A stretch of DNA of 33,668 bases from Alphaproteobacteria bacterium (GTDB lineage: Bacteria; Pseudomonadota; Alphaproteobacteria; JAJTHO01; CANGYM01): the NCBI GenBank assembly GCA_947458235.1, contig CANGYP010000007.1:1-33668 (forward strand), given 5' to 3'. The notes below the pieces were generated by a model that was given only the letters and a program-made list of their open reading frames with translations, was not told where the DNA came from and searched no databases. Shown here one piece after another: positions 1 to 7,380 of this stretch; within the stretch, counting starts at the first letter, position 1, and each line of letters begins with the position of its first letter. The position numbers were made by a program, and so were the translations under genes.

Positions 1-486
1 GAAACCAAGGGGATTGAGGTGGGGCATATTTTCACCTTTGGCACGCGTTACAGCGATCCTATGCAGGCCAAAGTGACTTTGGATGACGGCACACAAACCC
101 CTGTGATTATGGGATCCTATGGTCTGGGTGTGGGGCGTTTGGTGGGGGCTATGATTGAGGCCTGTCATGACGACCAAGGCATCATCTGGCCCAAATCCGT
201 GGCCCCTTATCGCTATGCCCTGATCAATCTGGGCGTCAATGATGCGGCGTGTGTGGATGTGTGTGATCGTATCTATACCCAAATGGGCGGTCGCGAGGCT
301 GTTTTGTACGATGACCGTGACGTGGGCATGGGTGTCAAGCTGAAAGATGCGGATTTAATCGGCCTACCCACCCAAATCATCGTGGGGCCCCGTGATTTAA
401 AAGAGGGCGTGGTGCAGATCAAAGATCGGAAAACGGGCGAAAAACGGATGGTGGGGTTGGACACTGTGAACACGATGGCTTGGTGA
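1..486 (+). CDS. proS: Prolyl-tRNA synthetase, C-terminal part (5' end outside window)
   Basis: This is the last 161 residues of a class II prolyl-tRNA synthetase, which charges tRNA-Pro in the cytoplasm. The reading frame is open from the first base, so the gene starts upstream of the window. The class II motif 3 is visible as GSYGLGVGRLVGAMIE near the start. It is followed by the anticodon-binding domain, with the typical segments IIWPKSVAPY, VLYDDRDVGMGVKLKDADLIG and PTQIIVGPRDL. The protein ends soon after that domain with no added zinc-binding tail, as in the short alphaproteobacterial form. It runs convergently into uvrC with a 41-base gap in which I see no clear terminator. Family assignment is secure; only the extent is incomplete. 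Confidence 0.96.
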   Translation, partial: ETKGIEVGHIFTFGTRYSDPMQAKVTLDDGTQTPVIMGSYGLGVGRLVGAMIEACHDDQGIIWPKSVAPYRYALINLGVNDAACVDVCDRIYTQMGGREAVLYDDRDVGMGVKLKDADLIGLPTQIIVGPRDLKEGVVQIKDRKTGEKRMVGLDTVNTMAW

Positions 487-527
487 TAACGCAGGGGCCT
501 ATACCGTCTATCGTGCGTGTTCTTGAA

Positions 528-2354
528 CTACGAAGATTGCAATCCGTCATAGATGCGTCGGGCCAAGGCTTTGCTGATGGTGGGGGCCCGTTCGAGATCC
601 TGCAATGATGCCTTTTTCACCGCATCTGTGCTGCCAAAATAGGACAGCAGAGCCCGCTTGCGGCTGGGACCTACACCAGCGATATCATCCAAAACACTCT
701 CCCGCAGGGATTTTTCGCGGCGTTTGCGGTGACGGGTTATGGCAAAGCGATGGACCTCATCCCGCAGGCGTTGCAGGTCGTACAAAACGGGGTCTCGTGG
801 ATCCAAACTCAAGGGGGGTTTGCTGGGTTGATACAATACCTCTCGTCCCGCGTTGCGATCAGGGCCCTTGGCGATGGCCACCACCGGTACATTCACGGCG
901 TGTTTTTCAAACACCTCTAAAACAGCGCTTAATTGCCCCAATCCTCCATCAATCAGCATCAAATCTGGCAAAGGCTGGTTGCCCGTTAAGCGTCGATGCA
1001 GCATTTGGCGCATCATGGCATAATCATCCCGCGTATCCAAATCCTGTCTGTTCATTTTATAGGTCCGATAGGACGATGGTTCGAACCCATCAGGCCCCAC
1101 CACCACCATAGCCCCCAAAGCGTAGGCCCCCTGTATATGACTGTTATCATACAGTTCAATGCGCTGGGGGGGATGGGGCAAATCAAAAACCTGACCAATG
1201 CGGGCCAGCATATCCTGATGATGGGCCATTTGGGACAAATCACGGGCCAAGGCGGCTTGTGCATTTTTTAAACAGGCCGCCACAATGTTATGTTTTTCCC
1301 CGCGCTTAGGACACACAATGGCCACCGAGTGACCAGCGCACTGATGCAACATGTCTTGCAAAACCTTTTGATCGTTGGGCAGAACAGACACCAAAATCTC
1401 TGACGGTGGCATAACGCCCGTATAAAACTGGGCCAAAAACGCTCCCATCATGGTGGCATCGTCACTATCCTCCCCATGTTTGGGAAAAAAGACACGATTT
1501 CCGTAATGACTGCCCCCGCGAAAGAAAAAAACCTGAATACAGGTTTTGCCCGCCCCCCGTGCCATGGCCAAAATATCCGCATCCCCCAGAGCCGCCGTGT
1601 GGACATTTTGATGTTGTTGAATCCGGCTGAGACTGGCGATACGATCCCGATAAAGGGCAGCCATTTCAAAATCCTGCGCCGCGCTGGCCGCGTACATGGT
1701 TTCTGAGAGTTTTTTTTGAATATCCGCATTTTTGCCCTTTAAAAAGGCCACCGCATCCGACACTTGTTCCGCATAGTCTTCTTTGGACACATACCCCACA
1801 CACGGGGCGGTGCACCGTTTGATCTGATATTGCAAGCAGGGGCGCGTGCGATGGGCAAAGTCATGATCTTGGCAGGACCGCAGCAAAAAGGCTTTTTGCA
1901 AAGCCTCCAACGTCTGATCCACCGCACCCGCCGATCCAAAAGGGCCAAAATAATGCCCCAATCGGGACCGCGCCCCGCGATGTTTCCCCATGGCGGGATA
2001 GGCGTGATCGGTGGGGATAAAGATATACGGATAGGCCTTATCATCTCGCAGCAAAATGTTATAGCGGGGCTTGAGTTTTTTAATCAGATTGCTTTCTAGC
2101 AGCAAAGCCTCTTGCTCGCTGTCGGTAACCACAAACACCATGGACCGCGTCAGGGCCACCATGCGTTGCAGACGGATGGGCAAAGCCTCGGGCCGCGTAT
2201 AGGCCACAACCCGTTTTTTCAGGGATTTGGCCTTTCCCACATACAGAACCGTTTCATCCTCTGCCAGCATCCGGTAAACACCAGGGGCCTCGGGCAAGGA
2301 GGCCATATGGGTTTTAATGACTTCAACACCAGTTTTTAAGGGAGCGTCTGTCAT
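528..2354 (-). CDS. uvrC: Excinuclease ABC subunit C
   Basis: UvrC makes both incisions around a DNA lesion in nucleotide excision repair, acting with UvrA and UvrB. The 608-residue product has the usual length. An N-terminal GIY-YIG nuclease domain shows GVY at residues 25-27 and LYVGK at 37-41. Then follow a cysteine-bearing segment (RPCLQYQIKRCTAPCVG), a central UVR motif around the repeated MYAASAAQDFEMAALYRDRI stretch, the RNase H-like second nuclease (ELYDNSHIQG, LMLIDGGLGQL) and C-terminal helix-hairpin-helix motifs (DDIAGVGPSRKRALL). An in-frame ATG exists 48 bases upstream inside ruvA. I prefer the start at 2354 because it lies 16 bases after the ruvA stop and the protein then begins MTDAPLKTG, close to the GIY-YIG domain. 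Likely co-transcribed with ruvA. Confidence 0.96.
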   Translation of the reverse strand: MTDAPLKTGVEVIKTHMASLPEAPGVYRMLAEDETVLYVGKAKSLKKRVVAYTRPEALPIRLQRMVALTRSMVFVVTDSEQEALLLESNLIKKLKPRYNILLRDDKAYPYIFIPTDHAYPAMGKHRGARSRLGHYFGPFGSAGAVDQTLEALQKAFLLRSCQDHDFAHRTRPCLQYQIKRCTAPCVGYVSKEDYAEQVSDAVAFLKGKNADIQKKLSETMYAASAAQDFEMAALYRDRIASLSRIQQHQNVHTAALGDADILAMARGAGKTCIQVFFFRGGSHYGNRVFFPKHGEDSDDATMMGAFLAQFYTGVMPPSEILVSVLPNDQKVLQDMLHQCAGHSVAIVCPKRGEKHNIVAACLKNAQAALARDLSQMAHHQDMLARIGQVFDLPHPPQRIELYDNSHIQGAYALGAMVVVGPDGFEPSSYRTYKMNRQDLDTRDDYAMMRQMLHRRLTGNQPLPDLMLIDGGLGQLSAVLEVFEKHAVNVPVVAIAKGPDRNAGREVLYQPSKPPLSLDPRDPVLYDLQRLRDEVHRFAITRHRKRREKSLRESVLDDIAGVGPSRKRALLSYFGSTDAVKKASLQDLERAPTISKALARRIYDGLQSS

Positions 2355-2370
2355 CCTGCCGCCTTTCCCA

Positions 2371-2988
2371 TCAAACGCGTGCCACCTGTCGCAGGGCTGC
2401 ACGAATCAAATCCTGCGTGCTGGCCGCGACCGCAGGATTTTCGTTTTGCGCCCGCTCGCACAGGCCGTACGCTTCGGCGCGGCTATAACCCAACTGTTCC
2501 AACGCCAAAACAGCGTCTTGCTCTCTCTGGTGCTGCTCGGACACGGCACTGCCTGCACTGGGGGTGGAGGAAACCAGCACAGCCCCCTTAGCCACAACAT
2601 CTTTCAGCTCGGTAACAATCCGCGCTGCCAGTTTGGGCCCCACACCATCCGCGCGAGTCAGGGTGCGTTGATCTTGCACTTGGACAATTCTTTGCAAATC
2701 CTCGGGCGTGAAGGCCGACAAAAGCGCAAGGGCAATTTTTTTTCCAACACCCTGCACACGGCTGAGACAATGAAACCACGTTTGTTGCTGGGTGTTTTCA
2801 AACCCAAAGAGGCTAACACCATCCTCGCGCACCACATAATCCGTCAGTAAAAAAATATCTTGTTGTCCCACAGATAATTTTGACAACACTGGGGATGGAC
2901 AAAACACACGGTAACCCACACCGGAAACATCCATCACCACGTTATCCTCGGATAGGGTATGAACGCGTCCTTTTAAATGGGCAATCAT
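2371..2988 (-). CDS. ruvA: Holliday junction DNA helicase subunit RuvA
   Basis: RuvA binds four-way junctions and loads the RuvB motor for branch migration in recombinational repair. The 205-residue product has the N-terminal OB fold (MIAHLKGRVHTL, VVMDVSGVGYRV), paired helix-hairpin-helix motifs (LSRVQGVGKKIALALLS and RADGVGPKLAARIVTELKD) and the C-terminal RuvB-binding three-helix domain (AVLALEQLGYSRAEAYGL). An in-frame extension upstream adds 26 residues unlike the family, so the start is placed at MIAHLKG, with AGGA about nine bases before it. Normally ruvA sits between ruvC and ruvB. Here it is followed by uvrC and preceded by a divergent flagellar-type gene, so ruvB and ruvC must lie elsewhere. 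Confidence 0.95.
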   Translation of the reverse strand: MIAHLKGRVHTLSEDNVVMDVSGVGYRVFCPSPVLSKLSVGQQDIFLLTDYVVREDGVSLFGFENTQQQTWFHCLSRVQGVGKKIALALLSAFTPEDLQRIVQVQDQRTLTRADGVGPKLAARIVTELKDVVAKGAVLVSSTPSAGSAVSEQHQREQDAVLALEQLGYSRAEAYGLCERAQNENPAVAASTQDLIRAALRQVARV

Positions 2989-3030
2989 GGGGAAAATCCT
3001 GTTTGATGGTAAAGGACTTTTGTACCATTT

Positions 3031-3047
3031 CTGGCACACCTTTTGCA
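3031..3047 (+). promoter_or_regulatory. Sigma-54 (-24/-12) promoter for the fliS-like gene
   Basis: The sequence CTGGCACACCTTTTGCA matches the RpoN consensus: YTGGCAC, five bases, then TTGCA, with exactly ten bases between the invariant GG and GC. Transcription would start near 3058, leaving a leader of about 27 bases that holds the ribosome site AAGGA at 3074-3078 in front of the ATG at 3085. Sigma-54 control of flagellar genes is established in alphaproteobacteria such as Caulobacter, which fits the FliS-like product. It lies in the 96-base divergent spacer with ruvA. Confidence 0.85.
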
Positions 3048-3084
3048 AACATTGTGGCAAGACCAAAGTGCTTAAGGATTGATC

Positions 3085-3411
3085 ATGTACTCTTATAAAC
3101 CCCTAGACACCCTGAAAACATCCGATGTCATCACCATGTTTGATGATGTTTTGGATTCTTTGAAAAAAGCCCTGTATTACGGCTCTGTATCCAATACGCG
3201 GCAATTTTTTTACACTATCAGCCTTGCCAAGGGAGCCCTGATCAGTTTGTCCGAAAGCATCGATCAAAGCGATCACGTGGCCAAAAATCTGTATAACCTG
3301 TTGCATTTTATCTTGTACACTTTGGAAGACATTGACAGTCACGAAGATATCGTCGCCCTGCAGGATGCGCTGGATATCTTGGCACCGCTGCGGGACGCCT
3401 TGGCTGCCTAA
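3085..3411 (+). CDS. fliS: Flagellar chaperone FliS-like protein
   Basis: The 108-residue product resembles FliS, the cytoplasmic chaperone that binds the C-terminus of flagellin and keeps it export-ready. It starts MYSYKPLDTLKTSDVITMF, like the MYxY...LixMlyd opening of FliS. It is all-helical by eye, and its second half (HVAKNLYNLLHFILYTLED, then ALDILAPLRDALA) matches the FliS pattern of aNL..LY.ym...L followed by a terminal helix ending LRDAW. The usual final Trp is absent. ATG at 3085 is preferred over a TTG six bases earlier because AAGGA lies six bases upstream of the ATG. The sigma-54 promoter in front supports a flagellar role. No flagellin or fliD gene is in the window. A different small helical-bundle protein remains possible. 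Confidence 0.62.
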   Translation: MYSYKPLDTLKTSDVITMFDDVLDSLKKALYYGSVSNTRQFFYTISLAKGALISLSESIDQSDHVAKNLYNLLHFILYTLEDIDSHEDIVALQDALDILAPLRDALAA

Positions 3412-3479
3412 GCCTCTGTTAAGGTTTTGTTGACTGTTTTCTGTGTATCATTTTGGCTTGGGTGTTTTGGGTCTTTTCC

Positions 3480-3770
3480 ATGACGATGTACGCAGATCTC
3501 ATGAGGTCGTTTTTTACAGACGGCACGCAGGCCGTGACCGTACCCTCGCTGGTGGATTTTTTGTCCTATAAAAAAAATCAGAAGAAAAAAAAAATACATG
3601 ACAGGGATGATCAAAAAACCCTTTCAGATCTTATGAAAAGCATCCGCTTTGTTGCGCATCCATCCCCAAAACCCAAAAACACGCAGGGAATTTTAGAGGC
3701 CCTGCATCAGGAATGCGATCATCAAAATACCCTAACCGCCCGTTTTTTGTACCATTTGCGCGATGTGTAG
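3480..3770 (+). CDS. Small hypothetical protein downstream of fliS
   Basis: I do not recognise this product of about 96 residues. It begins MTMYADLMRSFFTDG and has a very basic, lysine-rich middle (YKKNQKKKKIHDRDD) and a C-terminal half that looks helical (ILEALHQECDHQN, TLTARFLYHLRDV). There is no signal peptide. The frame stays open further upstream to a TTG at 3453, and no strong ribosome site precedes either start. It lies 68 bases after fliS and 21 bases before pgeF on the same strand, so it may share the sigma-54 transcript. The DNA for the lysine run is a long A-rich tract (about 3570-3597) prone to slippage. A flagellar accessory role is only a guess from position. Confidence 0.45.
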   Translation: MTMYADLMRSFFTDGTQAVTVPSLVDFLSYKKNQKKKKIHDRDDQKTLSDLMKSIRFVAHPSPKPKNTQGILEALHQECDHQNTLTARFLYHLRDV

Positions 3771-3791
3771 GGTTGTGATAATCTGTGGGGT

Positions 3792-4469
3792 ATGCGCGTC
3801 ACCAGCCCTTTATTTAACCCCTTTCCCCATGTTGTGCATGGCTTTGGTGGCAGAGATACCTCTGCTGAGGCTATGGCCAACCATCATGGCCTCGGATCCC
3901 TTGTGCTTTTGGATCAAATTCATGGGGATGTGATTCATTCTATTGATGCTCCGCCCTCTGAACGTCCCAAGGGGGATGGGTGGATCACCGCCGCCCCCCA
4001 CATCGGGCTGGGGATCAAAACAGCCGATTGTGGATGTGTTTTGTTTTATGCGGAGGATACGGGCCGCATCGGGGCCGTTCATTCTGGATGGCCGGGCGTT
4101 TATCACAACATTGTGGGGCGCTGCGTGGAGGCCATGACCCAAAATCCCGCCTACCTGTATGCTGTTTTGGGGCCTTGTATTCGGCAGGAAAGTTATCAAG
4201 TCGATGATGCCTTTCGGCAACGGTTTTTGGAGCGTCATCCCGCCGCAAACGTTTTTTTTCAACCCGATCCATCCCACGAAAACCGTTTTTTGTTTGATAT
4301 GTCTGGCATGATTTTGGGGCAACTCAGGGATATTGGTGTGGTTCATGTCCACGATGTGGGCATCAATACCTATACCCATCCTGATTTTTACAGCCACCGG
4401 CGGGCCACCCATGCTGGCACGGCGGACGCCGAAGGCCGCCAGATTTCTTTCATTGCCCTGACATCCTAA
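3792..4469 (+). CDS. pgeF: Peptidoglycan editing factor PgeF / YfiH-LACC1 family multicopper-type purine nucleosidase
   Basis: The 225-residue product belongs to the YfiH/PgeF/LACC1 family. Members act on purine nucleosides, and in E. coli YfiH removes misincorporated residues from cell-wall precursors. The conserved metal-binding trio is visible: His44 in DQIHGD, Cys80 in [10 protein letters not shown] and His97 in GAVHSGWPG. The later family signatures [11 protein letters not shown] (Cys129) and the SHRRA box near the C-terminus are also present. Length is normal for the family, which is about 240 residues. It lies 21 bases downstream of the small unknown gene and 14 bases upstream of hisB, so it is probably in the same transcript. 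It lacks an evident signal peptide and should be cytoplasmic. The older label for this family, polyphenol oxidase or laccase, is less well supported. Confidence 0.92.
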   Translation: MRVTSPLFNPFPHVVHGFGGRDTSAEAMANHHGLGSLVLLDQIHGDVIHSIDAPPSERPKGDGWITAAPHIGLGIKTADCGCVLFYAEDTGRIGAVHSGWPGVYHNIVGRCVEAMTQNPAYLYAVLGPCIRQESYQVDDAFRQRFLERHPAANVFFQPDPSHENRFLFDMSGMILGQLRDIGVVHVHDVGINTYTHPDFYSHRRATHAGTADAEGRQISFIALTS

Positions 4470-4483
4470 CAGAAAGCATCATC

Positions 4484-5077
4484 ATGACACCCCGCACCGC
4501 CACGCTGGAACGCATCACCCACGAAACCAAAATTCAGGTGACGTTAACACTGGATGGTACGGGGCAGCGGACGATCAAAACTGGCATTGGGTTTTTGGAT
4601 CATATGTTGGATCAACTGGTCAAACACAGCCAAATGGACCTGATTTGCCTAGCCGAGGGAGATTTGCACATCGATGCGCACCATACCGTAGAGGACACGG
4701 GATGGGCCATTGGATCGGCCTTAAAACAGGCTTTGGGGGATAAACGGGGCATTCAGCGGTATGGCCATGCCTATGTGCCCATGGATGAAACCCTGACCCG
4801 CGTGGCTTTGGATTTGTCGGGGCGTCCGTTTTTGGTTTGGCATTTGGAGTTTTCCCAACCACGACTGGGGGAGATGGACACCGAGCTGTTTCGGGAGTGG
4901 TTTCAGGCCTTCGCCATGGCCTCTGGCACAACCCTGCACGTTGAAACCCTATACGGTATCAACAATCATCACAAAATTGAATCAACGTATAAGGCTTTGG
5001 CCTTGGCTCTGAAAAAAGCTTTTGAGCGGGATCCTGTCCGTTTGCATGATCTGCCTTCCACGAAGGGGGCGTTATGA
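4484..5077 (+). CDS. hisB: Imidazoleglycerol-phosphate dehydratase
   Basis: HisB converts imidazole glycerol phosphate to imidazole acetol phosphate, the sixth step of histidine synthesis. The 197-residue protein is the monofunctional dehydratase, without the phosphatase domain fused in E. coli. The manganese-binding motifs are complete: GFLDHML at 36-42, HHTVED at 66-71, DETL at 101-104 and NNHHK at 160-164, with the C-terminal LPSTKG. The start follows pgeF by 14 bases. In many alphaproteobacteria hisB leads a cluster with hisH, hisA and hisF. Here its stop overlaps a small unknown gene by four bases and the cluster is absent. hisE is in the window, 16 kb away on the other strand. Confidence 0.97.
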   Translation: MTPRTATLERITHETKIQVTLTLDGTGQRTIKTGIGFLDHMLDQLVKHSQMDLICLAEGDLHIDAHHTVEDTGWAIGSALKQALGDKRGIQRYGHAYVPMDETLTRVALDLSGRPFLVWHLEFSQPRLGEMDTELFREWFQAFAMASGTTLHVETLYGINNHHKIESTYKALALALKKAFERDPVRLHDLPSTKGAL

Positions 5078-5454
5078 TGAATTTAAAAGATTTTTTTGAT
5101 GATTACGAGTTCCATGACAGCCCGCTTGATGATATTGTGTTTGACAAACAAACAGAGCAACTGTCTCTTTCCATTGACTTATGTCTTTTCAACCAAAAAG
5201 GATATCAACAAGGGGGCCCTGAAAACCAAAAGGGAACACTCGTCTTTTCCCAAGTTAAACAATTCATTGCCGATCCTGACATAGACATCATTGATTGGAA
5301 GACACAAGATGGTGAGATTCTTGACGCTCGCCTTGACGATAAGGGGATGATTGTCATCCTTTTTAGTGTTTCTAACTATTCATTAAAACATGAAACCGTC
5401 TATGAAATTACATGCTCTGCTCAAAAAGCAACATGGAGACCTTCGGAAAGTTAA
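5074..5454 (+). CDS. Hypothetical acidic protein translationally coupled to hisB
   Basis: This 126-residue product is unrecognised. It is acidic and opens [20 protein letters not shown], followed by alternating short strands ([31 protein letters not shown]). The FHDSxL...LxLxIDLC pattern recalls small beta-rich proteins of the immunity or SMI1-like kind, but I cannot assign a family. There is no signal peptide or membrane segment. Its ATG overlaps the hisB stop as ATGA, with a second in-frame ATG three bases later, so translation is likely coupled. Base composition is visibly more AT-rich than hisB, which suggests later acquisition. It ends just before a terminator-like hairpin. Confidence 0.7.
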   Translation: MMNLKDFFDDYEFHDSPLDDIVFDKQTEQLSLSIDLCLFNQKGYQQGGPENQKGTLVFSQVKQFIADPDIDIIDWKTQDGEILDARLDDKGMIVILFSVSNYSLKHETVYEITCSAQKATWRPSES

Positions 5455-5477
5455 AAGAAACCCCGATAACATCGGGG
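5453..5477 (-). terminator. Intrinsic terminator for the ribbon-helix-helix gene
   Basis: CCCCGAT at 5461-5467 pairs perfectly with ATCGGGG at 5471-5477 around a three-base loop. Read on the minus strand, the hairpin is followed by TTTCTTTT, so it should end transcripts from the gene at 5504-5791. On the plus strand it lies directly after the stop of the hisB-coupled gene but lacks a T run there. Confidence 0.75.
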
Positions 5478-5503
5478 CGTCAATCTAGCCATAAAAACAA
5501 CGT

Positions 5504-5791
5504 CTAGGCATGAAAAGAAACCATCTGGGCCGCCTTGCGCTTGCCCACATTGCGAGACAACACCAACGATGTTTCCAACAAAGAAGACACCACAAAGGTC
5601 CGCACCGCCGAGGTAAAGCCCCCCTCTGTTTGCATATCCGCCACTTCGCTGCAAATGTCATTGATGTGACAGGACCTGCTTTTGCAAATGTAATCCAAGG
5701 CCTGCCATAATGTCGGCTCCAGACGAATGCTGGTGCGGTGTCCGTTCACCACAACGTTGCGACAGACCAGAGAACTTTTGTGTTGTGACAT
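5504..5791 (-). CDS. Ribbon-helix-helix domain protein (PF13467-like)
   Basis: The 95-residue product resembles the small ribbon-helix-helix proteins common in alphaproteobacteria. The segment NVVVNGHRTSIRLEPTLWQA carries the DNA-contacting strand and first helix, followed by LDYICKSRSCHINDICSEVA and the closing SAVRTFVVSSLLE. Family members typically show GHRTSvsLEpafW and a SALRvFvL ending, as here. It presumably acts as a DNA-binding dimer, but its target is unknown. The frame is open further upstream. I chose the ATG at 5791 because GAGG lies six bases before it and the extra residues are unlike the family. It sits alone, convergent with the hisB unit and 90 bases downstream of tlyA, with its own terminator. 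Confidence 0.8.
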   Translation of the reverse strand: MSQHKSSLVCRNVVVNGHRTSIRLEPTLWQALDYICKSRSCHINDICSEVADMQTEGGFTSAVRTFVVSSLLETSLVLSRNVGKRKAAQMVSFHA

Positions 5792-5881
5792 GGAAAACCT
5801 CATGCAATCATAGGATGTTTTTTCTATAAAACACACCATGGTATAAAGAGCAACCATAGGATGTGTTTTTCGAGTGCAATT

Positions 5882-6628
5882 CTACCCAATGTTGTATTTT
5901 GCCCACACAATGAACTCTTGGTTGCCTTCGGGGCCGCGGATGGGGCTGGCGACGATGTTCATGGGGGTCCAATCCTGATGCCGCAACCACGCCATCACGC
6001 CGTTGCACACGTCTAGGTGGATTTGGGGATCGGACACCACGCCTTTGGTGCCAATGTCGTGTTGGGCGGCCTCGAACTGGGGTTTTACCAGCGCCAGCAG
6101 CGTGGCCCCAGAGCGAGCCAAGGTCAACGGTGCCGCCAAAACCTTGCGCAGGCCGATAAAACTGGCATCACAGACAATCACATCCAGCGGCTCAGGGATT
6201 TGCTGGTGAGTCAGGGTGCGGGCGTTGGTTTTTTCATACACCACCACGCGGGGATCTTGGCGCAACCGTTGATCCAACTGGCCATACCCTACATCCACGG
6301 CATATACCCGCGCCGCTCCATAAAACAACAAAACATCGGTAAATCCACCCGTTGAGGCCCCCACATCCAGCGCCACCACCCCCCCAAGGTCCACCCCAAA
6401 GGTTTTCACCGCATGATCCAATTTTTTGCCCCCCCTAGAGACCCACGTTTTTTCTTCGGGGTCTTTGCAGGTTAAGTGGGCGTTTTGATCCACCAGACTG
6501 GCGGGCTTGGACAGGGGCAGCCCTTGACAAAACACCAATCCAGCGGCAATTTTACTCTGCGCCTCTGTGCGGGAAGCCGCCAAACCCATGGCCACCAAAC
6601 GCTGATCCGCCCGTATTTTTTGGGACAT
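5882..6628 (-). CDS. tlyA: TlyA family rRNA (cytidine-2'-O)-methyltransferase
   Basis: TlyA-type enzymes methylate ribose 2'-OH groups on rRNA cytidines; some homologues are also called hemolysin A. The 248-residue protein has an N-terminal S4 RNA-binding domain (residues about 1-60, beginning IRADQRLVAMGLAASRTEAQ). An FtsJ/RrmJ-like methyltransferase domain follows. Its SAM-binding loop is VALDVGASTGGFTDVLL, preceded by VSRGGKKLDHAV, with catalytic-type residues in VCDASFIGLRKVL, LVKPQFEA and SPIRGPEGNQEFIVW. The length matches the family. It is the first gene of a minus-strand pair with the ribbon-helix-helix gene, and diverges from the L,D-transpeptidase gene across about 50 bases. Confidence 0.94.
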   Translation of the reverse strand: MSQKIRADQRLVAMGLAASRTEAQSKIAAGLVFCQGLPLSKPASLVDQNAHLTCKDPEEKTWVSRGGKKLDHAVKTFGVDLGGVVALDVGASTGGFTDVLLFYGAARVYAVDVGYGQLDQRLRQDPRVVVYEKTNARTLTHQQIPEPLDVIVCDASFIGLRKVLAAPLTLARSGATLLALVKPQFEAAQHDIGTKGVVSDPQIHLDVCNGVMAWLRHQDWTPMNIVASPIRGPEGNQEFIVWAKYNIG

Positions 6629-6679
6629 GCAAAGGCCTTTTATGAAACGATACGATGGTTATTAAAGGAATATGGTGCA

Positions 6680-7192
6680 ATGCTCAAGAACCCCTGTTCG
6701 CTTTCTGCCCCCTATACCCACATCGCGTTTCACAATCATATCTTTCCCTGCACGGTGGGGCGCGGCGGCATAACGGCGCACAAGCGGGAAGGAGACGGTG
6801 CCACCCCCATGGGGATCGTTCCCTTTCGGGCTGTTTATTATCGGCCAGATCGGGAAAATCGCCCCATAACGCCCTTGCCCGTTTTTGCCATCACCCTGAA
6901 CACAGGGTGGTGTGATGATGCCAAGGCCCCCGCCTATAACCGCCCTGTTGTCTTGCCCACACCCTACGGGGCAGAGGCTTTGTGGCGGGCGGATGCCTGC
7001 TATGACCTGATGATCGTCATGGGGCACAATGATGCACCAGCCCATCCCCACGCTGGCAGTGCATTATTTGTCCATCTGCCCCACAGCGATGGACGGGCTA
7101 CGGCGGGGTGTGTCGCCATGCAGCGCATCGCTTTGCTGACGTTGCTAAAGGAAGGATGCGAGGGCATTGTGATCACAGAGGGCATAGCCTAG
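6680..7192 (+). CDS. YkuD-fold L,D-transpeptidase-like protein
   Basis: The 170-residue product has the YkuD catalytic signature: His116 in IVMGHND, His132 in LFVHLPHSDG and the nucleophile Cys144 in GRATAGCVAM. Such enzymes form or edit 3-3 crosslinks in peptidoglycan or attach proteins to it. The opening (HIAFHNHIFPCTVGRGG, then KREGDGATPMGIVPFRAV) matches the stand-alone COG3786 type. No signal peptide is visible, which is common in that subgroup and leaves its location uncertain. The frame extends upstream to 6476, but that stretch overlaps tlyA on the other strand. The ATG at 6680 follows AAAGGA at 6664-6669, a slightly long spacing of ten bases. Confidence 0.87.
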   Translation: MLKNPCSLSAPYTHIAFHNHIFPCTVGRGGITAHKREGDGATPMGIVPFRAVYYRPDRENRPITPLPVFAITLNTGWCDDAKAPAYNRPVVLPTPYGAEALWRADACYDLMIVMGHNDAPAHPHAGSALFVHLPHSDGRATAGCVAMQRIALLTLLKEGCEGIVITEGIA

Positions 7193-7300
7193 ACCCAAGC
7201 CCTATCCATCCAAACGTGTCCATAGGGCTGTTGGCATGGGCATTCAAACCCTCGCGCCATCCCAAATCATCCCTAAAAAAAAAGCGTACTGTGACAAGCA

Positions 7301-7325
7301 TCACATCACATCACATCACATCACA
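7301..7325. repeat. Tandem pentanucleotide repeat (TCACA)x5
   Basis: Five perfect copies of TCACA, with a partial unit before them, lie in the 180-base spacer between the L,D-transpeptidase gene and the orphan gene at 7381. A run of nine A residues sits about 20 bases upstream. Short tandem repeats of this kind change copy number by slippage. This one lies 56-80 bases before the next start codon, where it could alter promoter geometry. Confidence 0.9.
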
Positions 7326-7327
7326 TT

Positions 7328-7364
7328 ATATTGCGTAGGTCTTCATTGAAGACCTACGCAATAT
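7328..7364. repeat. Perfect 17-bp inverted repeat with 3-base loop
   Basis: ATATTGCGTAGGTCTTC at 7328-7344 is exactly complementary to 7348-7364 around the loop ATT. The hairpin ends 16 bases before the start codon at 7381, and the likely ribosome site AGGA (7366-7369) follows immediately. There is no T run, so a simple terminator is unlikely. It could be a folded leader, a protein-binding palindrome or a remnant of a mobile repeat. Confidence 0.9.
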
Positions 7365-7380
7365 TAGGAATGGATTGACT

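Noticed and set aside
487-527. A terminator between convergent proS and uvrC.
   Set aside because: Only short, imperfect complementarity (ACGCA with TGCGT) is present and no T run follows on either strand.
605-1271. Long plus-strand frames inside uvrC.
   Set aside because: They are antisense shadows of a fully intact uvrC and have no family features.
3408-3614. Minus-strand frame with a Phe-rich start opposite the small lysine-rich gene.
   Set aside because: The hydrophobic stretch is just the complement of the A-rich lysine codons, and there is no ribosome site.
5808-5865. Two similar CATAGGATG motifs 47 bases apart upstream of the ribbon-helix-helix gene as an autoregulatory operator pair.
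   Set aside because: The shared core is only nine bases and not palindromic, which is too little to call an operator.
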